DNA of 64,000 nucleotides from Bifidobacterium lemurum (lineage in GTDB: Bacteria > Actinomycetota > Actinomycetes > Actinomycetales > Bifidobacteriaceae). Every line of letters begins with the position of its first letter. Within the stretch, counting starts at the first letter, position 1. Below are positions 1 to 8,363 of this stretch, piece after piece. The notes under the pieces are model-generated. The model saw nothing but the letters and a program-made list of their open reading frames with translations. It did not search any database and was not told the origin of the DNA. The stretch is taken from positions 620,001 through 684,000 of the forward strand of contig NZ_CP062948.1 in assembly GCF_014898175.1 (NCBI RefSeq), read 5' to 3'. The position numbers were made by a program, and so were the translations under genes.

Positions 1-881
1 ACGATGTGCAGGCGGCGGGTGAGTTCACGTTCGAGAGCGCGCTTGCAAGCCACGAGGTTGTCGACGTCGATGGTCTCTCCTGTGCCGGCGAGGTAGACGT
101 CGATGGTGTAGTTCATTCCGGTTTTGAAAATCAGCGTGCGATCGTACTCCGTGCCGTCCGGCAGATGACGTTGCGCGGTCTCCTCGACGAAAGCGTATGT
201 CTCGTCATCCTCATGCACGCCGCCGATCAGCTCGACGTACGCGCCGTACAGCACTCCGAAAGGCTCCTTGACCACGGCAAGCACGATCAGCAGGGTGATG
301 AAGAAGTCGCCCGTGTAATGCAGGAAGTCGAGCGGCGTGCCATCCGGCAGGAACACGAGGAGCACCGCGGCCGCGCCGATGCCCAGCGAAATCGCGCCGT
401 CGATGAACGTGCTTTTCTCCTCGGCGACCAGCATGGTGCTCGCCCCACGAATCGAATGGTTCTCGCGACGGTAGTACAGCCACAATCCCAGGCAGGAAAG
501 CACGGTGATGGCCTCGTACACCACCACCGGGCCGAAGGCGGTACGCTCGCCGATTCCATAGGCGAAGTAATCATAGGCCATCTGCGCGGTGTCGATCAGG
601 GTGAACAGCAGCAAGGTGAGGGTGAACACCGCCTTGCAGATCGCGTAGATCGGTTCCAACGCGAACCGTCCGTTGGGGTAGCGTTCGGTGGTGCGCACGG
701 TGTGCGAGGACAGCGCGATCGCCACCAGTCCGGAGCCTACGGAGATGGCGGTATAGGCGGTGTCGAGGAACATGGCCTTCAGGCCGGTGATGAAGAAGAC
801 GATGACGCCGGCGGCGACCATCAAAATGTTGACGACCAGCCCCACGGTCAGGGCTTTGCGTTCTATCTGCTTATGTTGCAT
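1..881 (-). CDS. Cation efflux (CDF)-type membrane protein, 3' end outside window
   Basis: The gene is read leftwards from ATG at 881 and is still open at base 1, so at least 293 residues are present and the C-terminus is missing. The protein has several hydrophobic segments, including one near residues 10-32 and pairs around residues 75-140 and 170-215. Two of them carry an acidic residue in the positions used for metal binding in cation diffusion facilitators (FLDTAYTAIS near residue 38 and STFIDGAISLG near residue 165). The soluble end after residue 225 resembles the cytoplasmic alpha/beta domain of the family. The likely role is proton-driven export of a divalent metal across the cell membrane. 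GGAGG lies just before the start. The metal cannot be predicted, and I do not see the full HxxxD/DxxxD set, so the call is at family level. Confidence 0.72.
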   Translation of the reverse strand, partial: MQHKQIERKALTVGLVVNILMVAAGVIVFFITGLKAMFLDTAYTAISVGSGLVAIALSSHTVRTTERYPNGRFALEPIYAICKAVFTLTLLLFTLIDTAQMAYDYFAYGIGERTAFGPVVVYEAITVLSCLGLWLYYRRENHSIRGASTMLVAEEKSTFIDGAISLGIGAAAVLLVFLPDGTPLDFLHYTGDFFITLLIVLAVVKEPFGVLYGAYVELIGGVHEDDETYAFVEETAQRHLPDGTEYDRTLIFKTGMNYTIDVYLAGTGETIDVDNLVACKRALERELTRRLHI

Positions 882-1226
882 CGGTGGGCCTCCATATTGC
901 ATGGCAGTCTGCATTGCAGCAACGCGGCCCATCACATCGTGGACGGGTGCGCCGGCGCACGGCATGTCTGCGATAAGGGGTGTCCAGCGATATGTACGGA
1001 ACCGAAAATCGAAGTTCAATCAACAATTCGCACTACCACTGAGGTTTACTCTTTCCATGGTATCGGCCCGAAGCGTGCGGCGAGCCCCAATCAGCGGAAA
1101 GCGGATTCGGTGGAAGAACGGTGGCCGCGGACCATGCACCCGCGAGTCCACCTCATTCGGCCCGCCGGTTTCCCGAATTCGCCTGGCGTGCGCTTTTCCC
1201 GCGTCACGGCTAGACTGGAGCGCATT
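882..1226. promoter_or_regulatory. Divergent intergenic region between efflux gene and ffh
   Basis: No gene is visible here. The stretch must hold the promoters of two divergent genes. A perfect 14-bp palindrome (gtgcgccggcgcac) lies at 947-960. GGAG at 1217-1220 is the ribosome binding site of ffh. The reading frame of ffh stays open across this stretch, but the composition and the reverse-strand gene to its left show that this is not coding. Confidence 0.5.
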
Positions 1227-2891
1227 ATGGCAGCATTTAGTTCTTTGACTGATAGGCTCTCGAATGCGTTCAAGCATTTGAAGAGCAAGGGCAAGCTTTC
1301 CGAAGCGGATATCGACGGCACGATCCGCGAGATCCGCCGCGCACTGCTCGACGCCGATGTGGCGCTCGACGTGGTGCGTTCCTTCACCGCGCGCATCCGC
1401 GAGCGCGCGCTGGGCACCGAGGTGTCGCAGGCGCTCAATCCGGCGCAGCAGGTCGTCAAAATCGTGGACGAGGAGCTCACCGAAGTGCTCGGCGCCGGCG
1501 TGGACCGTCCGCTGAACTTCGCGAAGAATCCGCCGACCGTCATCATGCTCGCCGGTCTGCAGGGCGCCGGTAAGACGACGCTCGCCGGCAAGCTGGGCTA
1601 CTGGCTCAAGGACAGCGGTCACACGCCGCTGCTGGTGGCGGCCGACTTGCAGCGTCCGAACGCGGTGACGCAGCTGCAGGTGGTGGGCGAGCGCGCCGGC
1701 GTGCCGGTGTACGCGCCGGAGAAGGGCGTGCAGTCCGATGGCGGCGAGGCGGTGGCCTCCCCCGGCCAGACCACGGGCGATCCGGTGAAGGTGGCGCGCG
1801 ACGCGGTCGCGCTGGCCAAGCAGAAGCTGTATGACACGGTGATCATCGATACCGCCGGCCGTTTGGGTGTGGACGAGGAGCTGATGAAGCAGGCCCGCGA
1901 CATCCGCGATGCCGTGCAGCCCGATGAGATTCTGTTCGTGATCGACGCGATGATCGGCCAGGACGCGGTGCAGACCGCGAAGGCCTTCGACGAGGGCGTG
2001 GATTTCACCGGCGTGGTGCTTTCCAAGCTCGACGGCGACGCCCGCGGCGGCGCGGCCCTGTCGGTGGCGAGCGTGACCGGCAAGCCGATCCTGTTCTCGT
2101 CCACCGGCGAAGGCCTCAAGGATTTCGAGGTGTTCCACCCGGACCGCATGGCCTCGCGCATCCTCGACATGGGCGACATCATGACCCTGATCGAGCAGGC
2201 GCAGCGCCAGTTCGACGAGGAGGAGGCCAAGAAGGCCGCCGCGAAGATCTCCGAGGGCTCCTTCGGCCTCGATGACTTCCTCGACCAGCTGCAGCAGGTG
2301 CGCAAGCTCGGTTCGATGAAAAGCCTGCTGGGCATGATGCCGGGCATGGCGCAGCACCGCAAGGAGCTGGAGCAGTTCGACGAGCGTGAGATCGACCGCA
2401 CCGAGGCCATCATCCGTTCGATGACCCCGGCCGAACGCCGCGACCCGAAGATCATCGATGGCTCGCGCCGTGCCCGCATCGCCTATGGTTCCGGCGTGAC
2501 CGTCTCACAGGTGAACGCGCTGCTGCAGCGTTTCGAGCAGGCCGCGAAGATGATGAAGCGGATGAGCAACAAGTCCGGTATGGGCGGCGGCATCCCCGGC
2601 TTCGGCGGCCCGGCGATGGGCGGCGGCAAAAAAGGCAAGGGCAAGAACAAGAAGAAGGGTTCGAAGTCCGGCAATCCGATGAAGCGCGAGGCCGAGGAGA
2701 AGGCGTTGCGCGACCGTCTGGCCGGTAAGCCCTCCGACGGCGCGTCCGGCGGCTCAGCGTTCGCCAAGAAGCCGCAGAACCCGGCCCTTCCCGCCGGTTT
2801 GGATGAGCTGATGGGAGACGCGGCCGGCAACGGCACGCCCGACCTGCCTCCGAATCTCGGCGGCGGCATCGGCGGGCTGTTCGGCCGCTGA
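1227..2891 (+). CDS. ffh: Signal recognition particle protein Ffh
   Basis: This is the GTPase subunit of the signal recognition particle, which binds 4.5S RNA and signal sequences and delivers ribosomes to FtsY at the membrane. The start at 1227 (MAAFSSLTDRLSNAFKHLKS) follows GGAG by six bases and gives 554 residues, normal for actinobacterial Ffh with a long tail. The N domain covers residues 1-100. The G domain has the P-loop GLQGAGKTTLAGKLG near residue 110, followed by DTAGR and SKLDGDARGG. The methionine-rich M domain (MKSLLGMMPGM, RIAYGSG) follows from about residue 330. The end is a lysine- and glycine-rich tail (GGGKKGKGKNKKKGSK) and a low-complexity extension of about 80 residues. 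A strong inverted repeat follows the stop codon. Confidence 0.97.
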   Translation: MAAFSSLTDRLSNAFKHLKSKGKLSEADIDGTIREIRRALLDADVALDVVRSFTARIRERALGTEVSQALNPAQQVVKIVDEELTEVLGAGVDRPLNFAKNPPTVIMLAGLQGAGKTTLAGKLGYWLKDSGHTPLLVAADLQRPNAVTQLQVVGERAGVPVYAPEKGVQSDGGEAVASPGQTTGDPVKVARDAVALAKQKLYDTVIIDTAGRLGVDEELMKQARDIRDAVQPDEILFVIDAMIGQDAVQTAKAFDEGVDFTGVVLSKLDGDARGGAALSVASVTGKPILFSSTGEGLKDFEVFHPDRMASRILDMGDIMTLIEQAQRQFDEEEAKKAAAKISEGSFGLDDFLDQLQQVRKLGSMKSLLGMMPGMAQHRKELEQFDEREIDRTEAIIRSMTPAERRDPKIIDGSRRARIAYGSGVTVSQVNALLQRFEQAAKMMKRMSNKSGMGGGIPGFGGPAMGGGKKGKGKNKKKGSKSGNPMKREAEEKALRDRLAGKPSDGASGGSAFAKKPQNPALPAGLDELMGDAAGNGTPDLPPNLGGGIGGLFGR

Positions 2892-2900
2892 TAAACACTC

Positions 2901-2947
2901 CCAAACTCGCAATCGCCATACCTCAAATCCAGCGATTGCGAGTTTGG
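2901..2947. terminator. 16-bp perfect hairpin after ffh
   Basis: The arms 2901-2916 (ccaaactcgcaatcgc) and 2932-2947 are perfectly complementary around a 15-base loop. It begins ten bases after the ffh stop and probably ends its transcript. There is no clear T run. The outer end carries the gagtttggtgtg word that recurs at 2993-3004 and 17314-17325. Confidence 0.6.
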
Positions 2948-2992
2948 TGTGTCAGGCTCTCAAGCCCTGTCTATGTAAAACGATTGATTCAA

Positions 2993-3044
2993 GAGTTTGG
3001 TGTGAGAAATCGGCCTGGTTGAGCAAAACCGACACACCAAACTC
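2993..3044. repeat. Inverted repeat with gagtttggtgtg arms
   Basis: The word gagtttggtgtg at 2993-3004 is repeated in inverted form at 3033-3044, 28 bases away. It lies between ffh and the convergent serine hydrolase gene, so it may end transcription from both sides. The same 12-base arms flank another intergenic element at 17314-17429, so this is a recurring element rather than a local accident. Confidence 0.6.
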
Positions 3045-3057
3045 AACTGAGACCCGA

Positions 3058-4011
3058 TTACGCCTCCGGCAGCGCGTCGTAGATAATGGCGGTGGCCTCG
3101 GCGATCGCCGCCCACGAGGAATTATTCGTCAGAATCACGAACACATAATCGCCTTTATCGCTATAGACGATGCCCGCATCGTTAAGATACCCATACAAAA
3201 ACCCGACCTTATCGGCCACAACGCCCGCGTCTCCGATGCCGGCCGGTATGCCCTCGCGGTACACCTGCGACATCATCTCGTCGATCAGCGTCTCGCTCGA
3301 CGACTGGGACAGCAATGTGCCCTCATACACGCCGGTCAGCATGGTCGCCAAGTCGGACGCGGTGGTGGTGGCCGCCTGCCCGTCGACGAACGCGGTGCTG
3401 GTGGCGCCGATGGAGTGCGCCTGCGCGGTCACCTCGTCCCGCGAACTCACGTCGTACAGCCACGCCTCCGGGCACGCATTGTCGGAGATCTCGATCATCT
3501 GGGCGAAGCATTCGCCCAACGTGGTGCCGTTGAGTTCCGATTCCCACGTCATCGTGCCGCTGTCCACCGCGCTCAGCATGGAGTAGGCGACGTACAGTTT
3601 GTAGGTGCTGGCGGAGACGAACACCTCGTCCGCGTTGATTTCGATGGAGGTGGCCCCGCTTGAAAGGTCCACGACGTCCACCGCGTATTCCGCGCCGGCG
3701 AACACGCCGTCCAGTTCCTCCTGCACTTCGGCGGACAAGGCCGCGGCCGCCTCCTCTTGCTTCTGTTCGAGCAGATATGTGGAGGTGACGGATTGCTTCC
3801 GCAACGACGAGTCGTCATCCGTCGAGTCGCCATCCTCGTCCGTCGTCTCCTGCTCGACGGCGAGATCCTCGTCAAGGCTCCCCGCGTACGATATCGACAT
3901 CCACATGGCGCTGATCACGCCGGCCGCCAGCAGCACGACAACCGCCACAGCCCGCCGATACGACCGCATCCCATGACTGGCGCTGCTACGGTGTCTGCTC
4001 GGCTGACGCAT
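3058..4011 (-). CDS. Class A beta-lactamase-like serine hydrolase (copy 1)
   Basis: This is a secreted or membrane-anchored serine hydrolase of the beta-lactamase/transpeptidase-like class. The start at 4011 (MRQPSRHRSS) is preceded by AAAGGA; an in-frame start at 4104 is possible but has no such site. A basic N-terminus and one hydrophobic segment (about residues 20-43) act as a signal or anchor. An acidic linker follows. The catalytic domain holds SASTYK (the SxxK nucleophile motif), SDN in EISDNACPEAW, and DKVG in the place of the KTG motif. The length of 317 residues fits the class. It may act on a beta-lactam or on peptidoglycan; the missing KTG threonine makes true beta-lactamase activity uncertain. 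It is a tandem paralogue of the next gene, and the last 54 or so residues of the two are almost identical. Confidence 0.8.
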   Translation of the reverse strand: MRQPSRHRSSASHGMRSYRRAVAVVVLLAAGVISAMWMSISYAGSLDEDLAVEQETTDEDGDSTDDDSSLRKQSVTSTYLLEQKQEEAAAALSAEVQEELDGVFAGAEYAVDVVDLSSGATSIEINADEVFVSASTYKLYVAYSMLSAVDSGTMTWESELNGTTLGECFAQMIEISDNACPEAWLYDVSSRDEVTAQAHSIGATSTAFVDGQAATTTASDLATMLTGVYEGTLLSQSSSETLIDEMMSQVYREGIPAGIGDAGVVADKVGFLYGYLNDAGIVYSDKGDYVFVILTNNSSWAAIAEATAIIYDALPEA

Positions 4012-4171
4012 GGTTCGACGATCCTTTACTGTCTGTCTGCTACGCGCGGCGGAGCCGCCGCTTCGGTCAGCCCCGACAGTAGACGGCGAATCACAGCGGA
4101 TCATGGCACGACGCTGAAAATCCCCTTCCTCGATCTTGGGAATTTCCCGAAAGCCCCGCGCCCGTCCGCTC

Positions 4172-5140
4172 CTATGCGGGCAACGCGTCGTAGATGATGG
4201 CGGTGGCTTCCGCGATCGCCGCCCACGAGGAATTATTCGTCAGAATCACGAACACATAATCGCCCTTATCGCTATAGACAATGCCAGCATCGTTAAGATA
4301 CCCATACAAAAACCCGACCTTGTCGGCCACGACACCCGATTCGCCTATGCCCGCGGGGATGCCATCCCTGTAGATCTGCGATTCCAACGCGTCGATCAGC
4401 ACCTCGTTCGAGGAGGCGGACATCAGCGTGCCGTCATAGATTCCCGTCAGTATGGTGGCCAGATCCGCCGCGGTGGTGGTGGTCACCTCGTCTTTGGCGA
4501 ATCTCGTGCTCGTGGCGCCTATGGAGGCCGCCAGGGCGTTCACCTCATCGCGCGGGACCACATTGTCCATCCACGCCTGCGCGCAGTCGTTGTCGGAGAT
4601 TTCGATCATCAGGGCGAAGCATTCGCGCAGCGTGGTGCCGTTGAGCGCGGAATCCCACGTCACCGTGCCGGCGTCCAACGCGCTCAGCATGGAGTGGGCG
4701 ACATACAGTTTGTAGGTGCTGGCGGAGGCATAGATCTCATTCTCGTTGACGGAGACGGGCACGGTGCGGTCGGCGAGGTCCACCACCTTCACCGCGTACT
4801 CCGCGCCGGCGAACAGCGCGTCCAGTTGCGGCACCACCACGGAGGATACCGCTTCCGCCGCCTCTTGGGCAGCCTGGGTGGATTGCTCGGTCCACTGCGA
4901 GACCTCCGGCACGGCCTGCGCCTCATGGTCCCCGACCGATGTCCAGCCGCCGTCCGAATCCTCGGCTTGCGCCGTCGTGCCGCCCGCGGCCGCGTCGCGC
5001 TGGTCCGGGTCCGCGGTTGTCTCCCAGACGCCATACGCCACGAGCACCGCGACGATCGCCAACACCAGCGACAGCGCCACCGCCACACGACGCCGCACCG
5101 CCTTTCGCGAACGCGGCATATCGATACGACTTTCCTCCAT
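4172..5140 (-). CDS. Class A beta-lactamase-like serine hydrolase (copy 2)
   Basis: This is a tandem paralogue of the preceding serine hydrolase with the same plan: basic start, one membrane segment (VALSLVLAIVAVLVAYGVW), an Ala/Glu-rich linker, then SASTYK, SDN (EISDNDCAQAW) and DKVG motifs. The start at 5140 follows GGAGG by ten bases. In-frame ATGs at 5176 (no ribosome binding site) and 5119 (also preceded by GGAGG) are alternatives. The 3' ends of the two genes are far more alike than their linkers: 3101-3153 and 4212-4264 are identical over 53 bases, with scattered single changes on either side. The two genes lie 160 bp apart in the same direction and may be cotranscribed. The substrate is unknown. 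Confidence 0.8.
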   Translation of the reverse strand: MEESRIDMPRSRKAVRRRVAVALSLVLAIVAVLVAYGVWETTADPDQRDAAAGGTTAQAEDSDGGWTSVGDHEAQAVPEVSQWTEQSTQAAQEAAEAVSSVVVPQLDALFAGAEYAVKVVDLADRTVPVSVNENEIYASASTYKLYVAHSMLSALDAGTVTWDSALNGTTLRECFALMIEISDNDCAQAWMDNVVPRDEVNALAASIGATSTRFAKDEVTTTTAADLATILTGIYDGTLMSASSNEVLIDALESQIYRDGIPAGIGESGVVADKVGFLYGYLNDAGIVYSDKGDYVFVILTNNSSWAAIAEATAIIYDALPA

Positions 5141-5365
5141 CACCCACGCACCTCCGCCATACGATGCCTCCTCCATCCACGATAACAGCGCGGAATACCA
5201 ACCGTTCGGCGCATCTCAAGACCGGTGGATCCGGCGGACCAGTCCGGTTGCGACCTCGCGCGGACGCGTATCGTCCATGCCGCCGGCTGATTCCTCCATA
5301 CGACGGTTCGCCTACAATAGGGCGGCGAGATGTGATGGACGATGCGTCCGGCAAAAGGAGTCGTA

Positions 5366-6574
5366 GTGATAGTGCTGTTTTCCGTACTGTGGGTGATTGC
5401 GGCCGTATGGATCGCGCTCAGCGTGCTGCCGGCAGGCTGGGAGGGGCATATGCCGATGCCGTACCTCATCGCGCTGATTCCTTTTCTTTGGATTCCGCTG
5501 GTCGCCTTGGCCGTGTGGGCGGCCATTCTGCACGAGTGGGGCATTGTGGGCGCCATGCTGGTGTTGGCGCTGACCGCCTCGTCGCGACGCTTGCAGTATC
5601 AAGGTTCCGGATACGATATGAAGCCTTCGGCGGCGCGTCCGGCCAAAAGCGCCGCGGTCCTCGCGTCCGCCAATATGCGTGAAACATCTCGTGAAACGAG
5701 TTTGGACGACTGTGAAACAGGTCGTGAAACATCGATGGCCTGCGCGTCCGACGCATTCCCGTCGAGCCGCGCGAACGGAAGTCAGCGTCTCGCCTGCGGC
5801 CAACCGTTCGCGGTGATGACGCTGAACTGTCGGTTCGGCCGGGCCGATGCCGCGCATATCGTGCGCGAGGTGCGCGAACGGAACATCACCGTGCTCGCCT
5901 TGCAGGAGCTCACCGGAGGACTCGTCGCCGCGCTTGACGAGGAGGGTCTCGCCGAACTGCTCCCCTACCGCCAGCTGGGCGAGGAACGCGACACCGACAA
6001 CGGCGGGTTCAACGGCATCTGGACCGCGTACGAGCCGGCCAGCGCCACGTCCGACGCGGTCGATATCCCCGCGGCGGACGTCCCCGCAGTCACCATTCCG
6101 CTGTCGCGCGACGAAGACGAGACCCCAGCCGTCGAGACCGACGATACCGACGGCATCGAGCCGGCGGACGAAAGCGAGCCGAACGTCGCGCCGGCCCGTC
6201 GGTACATCACGTTCGCGTCGGCGCATCCGAAATCCCCGATGCGCGGATGCCCCCAGTGGAGCGCCGGCATCCGCGGATTGGGCGCGCTGGCCGACGCGAC
6301 GGAAAGCGGGGGCGATATCGCCGTGGTGATGGGAGACCTCAACTCCGGAACCGACCACCCGAGCTTCCGCGCGTTGCTCAAATCCGGTTTCACGGACGCG
6401 AGCCTCGCCTACGCGCACGGCCCCAATCTCACCTTCCCCTCATGGCTGCCGTGGCCGCGCATCGAACTCGACCATGTGCTGGTCACGCCGGGCATCACGC
6501 CCACGCATGTCGAATCCTTCGTGATCACCACCACCGACCATCTCGCCGTGACGGCCACACTTATAACGCAGTGA
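5366..6574 (+). CDS. Membrane-anchored endonuclease/exonuclease/phosphatase-family protein
   Basis: Two or three hydrophobic segments fill the first 75 residues, followed by a linker and then a phosphodiesterase-fold domain. That domain shows TLNCRFGRAD, LQEL (catalytic Glu), the strand ending in SAHP, MGDLNSGTDHPSF (Asp-Leu-Asn), IELDHVLV (Asp-His) and a final TTDHLAV. This matches the endonuclease/exonuclease/phosphatase superfamily, whose members cleave phosphodiesters in nucleic acids or lipids. A GTG at 5366 directly follows AAAAGGAG and is preferred to the ATG at 5342. The middle of the domain holds a long acidic insert (about residues 220-280). The C-terminus (after TAT) has been replaced: the last codons come from DNA that arrived with the neighbouring ATPase gene, and the original ending lies at 8081-8192. 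Confidence 0.75.
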   Translation: MIVLFSVLWVIAAVWIALSVLPAGWEGHMPMPYLIALIPFLWIPLVALAVWAAILHEWGIVGAMLVLALTASSRRLQYQGSGYDMKPSAARPAKSAAVLASANMRETSRETSLDDCETGRETSMACASDAFPSSRANGSQRLACGQPFAVMTLNCRFGRADAAHIVREVRERNITVLALQELTGGLVAALDEEGLAELLPYRQLGEERDTDNGGFNGIWTAYEPASATSDAVDIPAADVPAVTIPLSRDEDETPAVETDDTDGIEPADESEPNVAPARRYITFASAHPKSPMRGCPQWSAGIRGLGALADATESGGDIAVVMGDLNSGTDHPSFRALLKSGFTDASLAYAHGPNLTFPSWLPWPRIELDHVLVTPGITPTHVESFVITTTDHLAVTATLITQ

Positions 6575-7910
6575 CGTCGCTGGCTGATGCCGTCATCGAG
6601 GGGTCAAGGCATGCCAACATGTAAATGGGCAAATATTCCACAACACCTTTGCGCTCGACATTTCCGTCATGGAATACCCAAGCGTGCGAGAATTCATAAT
6701 TTTGCGTGTCCAAAAGATTATTCATGGCACGATGCCGCGTGTAGTCTTTCCCTGATTTGATCTCGCATAGGGACACACCTCCTCTTGCGTCTTGCAAGAG
6801 GAAATCCACTTCGCCTATATTGCCTTGATTGTAGTAGAACAACTCATATCCTTTGGCGAAAAGCTCTTGGGCAGCCGCATTTTCAAAAATTGAACCGTAG
6901 TTCATACTGGAACGTCGATTGAGTATCTCCAGGTCCACTTCACGCATCAATTGCGAGGTCAACAGCCCCACATCGTTCAAATACAGTTTGAACGAATTCT
7001 CGCTCGCATGGTCTCCCATGGGATAACGAGGCTCCTGAACCTTCAGTGTCGGCAGTGCGATACCCGCATTCGCCAGCCAATCAAAAGCCGTTCGCATATG
7101 AACGAACCGACTGCCGTTCCCCAGCTTGGTGAATTTGAACCGCTTATTCGGCGCGTTGAGCTGATTCACGATGGACTCGTAGATGGTCTTGATATGCCGG
7201 CGCTCCACCAAATCAGGAACATATTTGGTGATATCGAGTTCGTAGAGATCGACAATGGCCTTCTGCACATTGCGCACCCTATTGAGATCGGACGAATCCA
7301 CAAAAGCCTGCACCGCATCAGGCATACCGCCGACCAGTAGGTATTTGTACCATAAATCCGTCAGCTTCTCGTGTAGGTAGTCAGGAACCTCGCAGTGGGA
7401 GAAGAAACATTCCTGCATAGTAAACAGAGCCGAGCTAGGAAGTCCGCATGCGTCGCAAAACTCAAAGAAATCAAGGGGTTTCATCACCATGGTCTGCAAA
7501 AAACCAACCGGCAGTGAACGCACATTGAACAAATCCACGCCAAGCATGGAACCGGACAGCACAATGTCCAGATCACGCATTTCAACGAGGAATTTCACCC
7601 ATGTCAGCACATCTTGGCAAGCCTGAATCTCATCGAGGAACAATAGCGTCTCACCGGGGACAATCTCCGTTCCCGCCAATATCGACAGTCTGAGCAGCAG
7701 ATCTTTCGCATCGGACGCTTTGCTCACCGTATCCGCGGCTTGAGGTGATTCGATGAAATTCACTTCCGCCAGACGTTGGTACTCATTGGCTGCGAACTCC
7801 CGCACCAATGTGGTCTTTCCCACCTGACGAGCGCCCATGATCAAAAGTCCCTGTTGGGTTTTCAATCGCTTCCAGTCCATCAGCTGACGATAGGCACTTC
7901 TTCGCAACAA
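6561..7910 (-). CDS. DUF4143-type AAA ATPase (copy 1)
   Basis: This is a P-loop ATPase with a C-terminal DUF4143 (restriction-endonuclease-fold-like) domain. Residues 20-35 form the Walker A motif (MGARQVGKTT), and LLFLDEIQACQD near residue 95 is the Walker B motif. The C-terminal part has EVDFLL and LCEIKSGKDY, the acidic and Glu-x-Lys pattern of nuclease-fold domains. The function of these proteins is not established; they are frequent accessory genes in bifidobacteria and in other gut bacteria. The gene is much more AT-rich than its neighbours, is read against them, overlaps the 3' end of the upstream gene by 14 bp, and lies between two copies of the same 66-bp sequence. All of this points to transfer. 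The start is a TTG at 7910 with a weak ribosome binding site. Confidence 0.8.
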   Translation of the reverse strand: MLRRSAYRQLMDWKRLKTQQGLLIMGARQVGKTTLVREFAANEYQRLAEVNFIESPQAADTVSKASDAKDLLLRLSILAGTEIVPGETLLFLDEIQACQDVLTWVKFLVEMRDLDIVLSGSMLGVDLFNVRSLPVGFLQTMVMKPLDFFEFCDACGLPSSALFTMQECFFSHCEVPDYLHEKLTDLWYKYLLVGGMPDAVQAFVDSSDLNRVRNVQKAIVDLYELDITKYVPDLVERRHIKTIYESIVNQLNAPNKRFKFTKLGNGSRFVHMRTAFDWLANAGIALPTLKVQEPRYPMGDHASENSFKLYLNDVGLLTSQLMREVDLEILNRRSSMNYGSIFENAAAQELFAKGYELFYYNQGNIGEVDFLLQDARGGVSLCEIKSGKDYTRHRAMNNLLDTQNYEFSHAWVFHDGNVERKGVVEYLPIYMLACLDPSMTASASDVTAL

Positions 7911-8080
7911 TCACACCACCGCCTCACGTATTGAAATCAGTAGGTTTTGACAGAAATATACAATATATTCCTAGAAATATTAACAAAATATCATAATAAT
8001 TGAGACCCATCATTCACAAAAATAAATCCCTCGCGGAGACCTTTGCCCACATTCATGCGGTCACCACTGCTCACGCGCGG
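7911..8080. promoter_or_regulatory. AT-rich upstream region of DUF4143 gene
   Basis: This stretch is strikingly AT-rich (7950-8030) in a GC-rich genome and lies directly upstream of the ATPase gene on the minus strand. It probably holds that gene's promoter and is part of the inserted segment. I see no further coding sequence. Confidence 0.4.
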
Positions 8081-8192
8081 CATCACACTCACGCATGTCG
8101 AATCGTTTGCAATCACCACCACCGACCATCTCGCCGTGACGGCCACGATGCGTGCGATCGTCACCAACGAGGAGCCGGCCTACGTGTGGTAG
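8081..8192 (+). pseudogene. Displaced 3' end of an endonuclease/exonuclease/phosphatase-family gene
   Basis: The frame reads ITLTHVESFAITTTDHLAVT and then ATMRAIVTNEEPAYVW before a TAG at 8190. The first 66 bases match 6493-6558, the end of the intact gene, and 35 bases are identical (8112-8146 against 6524-6558). This piece carries what is probably the original C-terminus of that gene, or the remains of a tandem paralogue. It has no start and no upstream domain. Confidence 0.75.
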
Positions 8193-8209
8193 CCCCAGCC
8201 TCCCGCGTT

Positions 8210-8237
8210 TTGCGCGTCCGGGGAGTGGAGTTATAAT
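8210..8237 (+). promoter_or_regulatory. Promoter of rpsP operon
   Basis: TTGCGC at 8210-8215 and TATAAT at 8232-8237 are separated by 16 bp. Transcription would start near 8244 and leave a leader of about 120 bases before rpsP, long enough for translational control. Confidence 0.65.
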
Positions 8238-8363
8238 GTCCCAGTTATTCGCATTCCGTGGCGCCCTCTACACCCCGGCTTGCGAGGAACGCGTGGGTTA
8301 TCGGTTTGCCGTGCCCCACACAGCAGCCATAACGCACAAACCAACACTATAAGGAGAGCCATT

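Noticed and set aside
6..1226. Upstream extension of the ffh frame to position 6
   Set aside because: The extension lies opposite the cation efflux gene and has no Ffh similarity. GGAG plus ATG 1227 gives the normal N-terminus.
5679..5730. parS centromere site
   Set aside because: Only direct half-site-like heptamers are present; the inverted partner TTTCAC is missing, and the sequence encodes a simple peptide repeat.
8000..8236. Small gene upstream of rpsP
   Set aside because: The frame is a mix of AT-rich insert and an out-of-frame reading of a displaced gene end; the in-frame reading is the pseudogene at 8081-8192.
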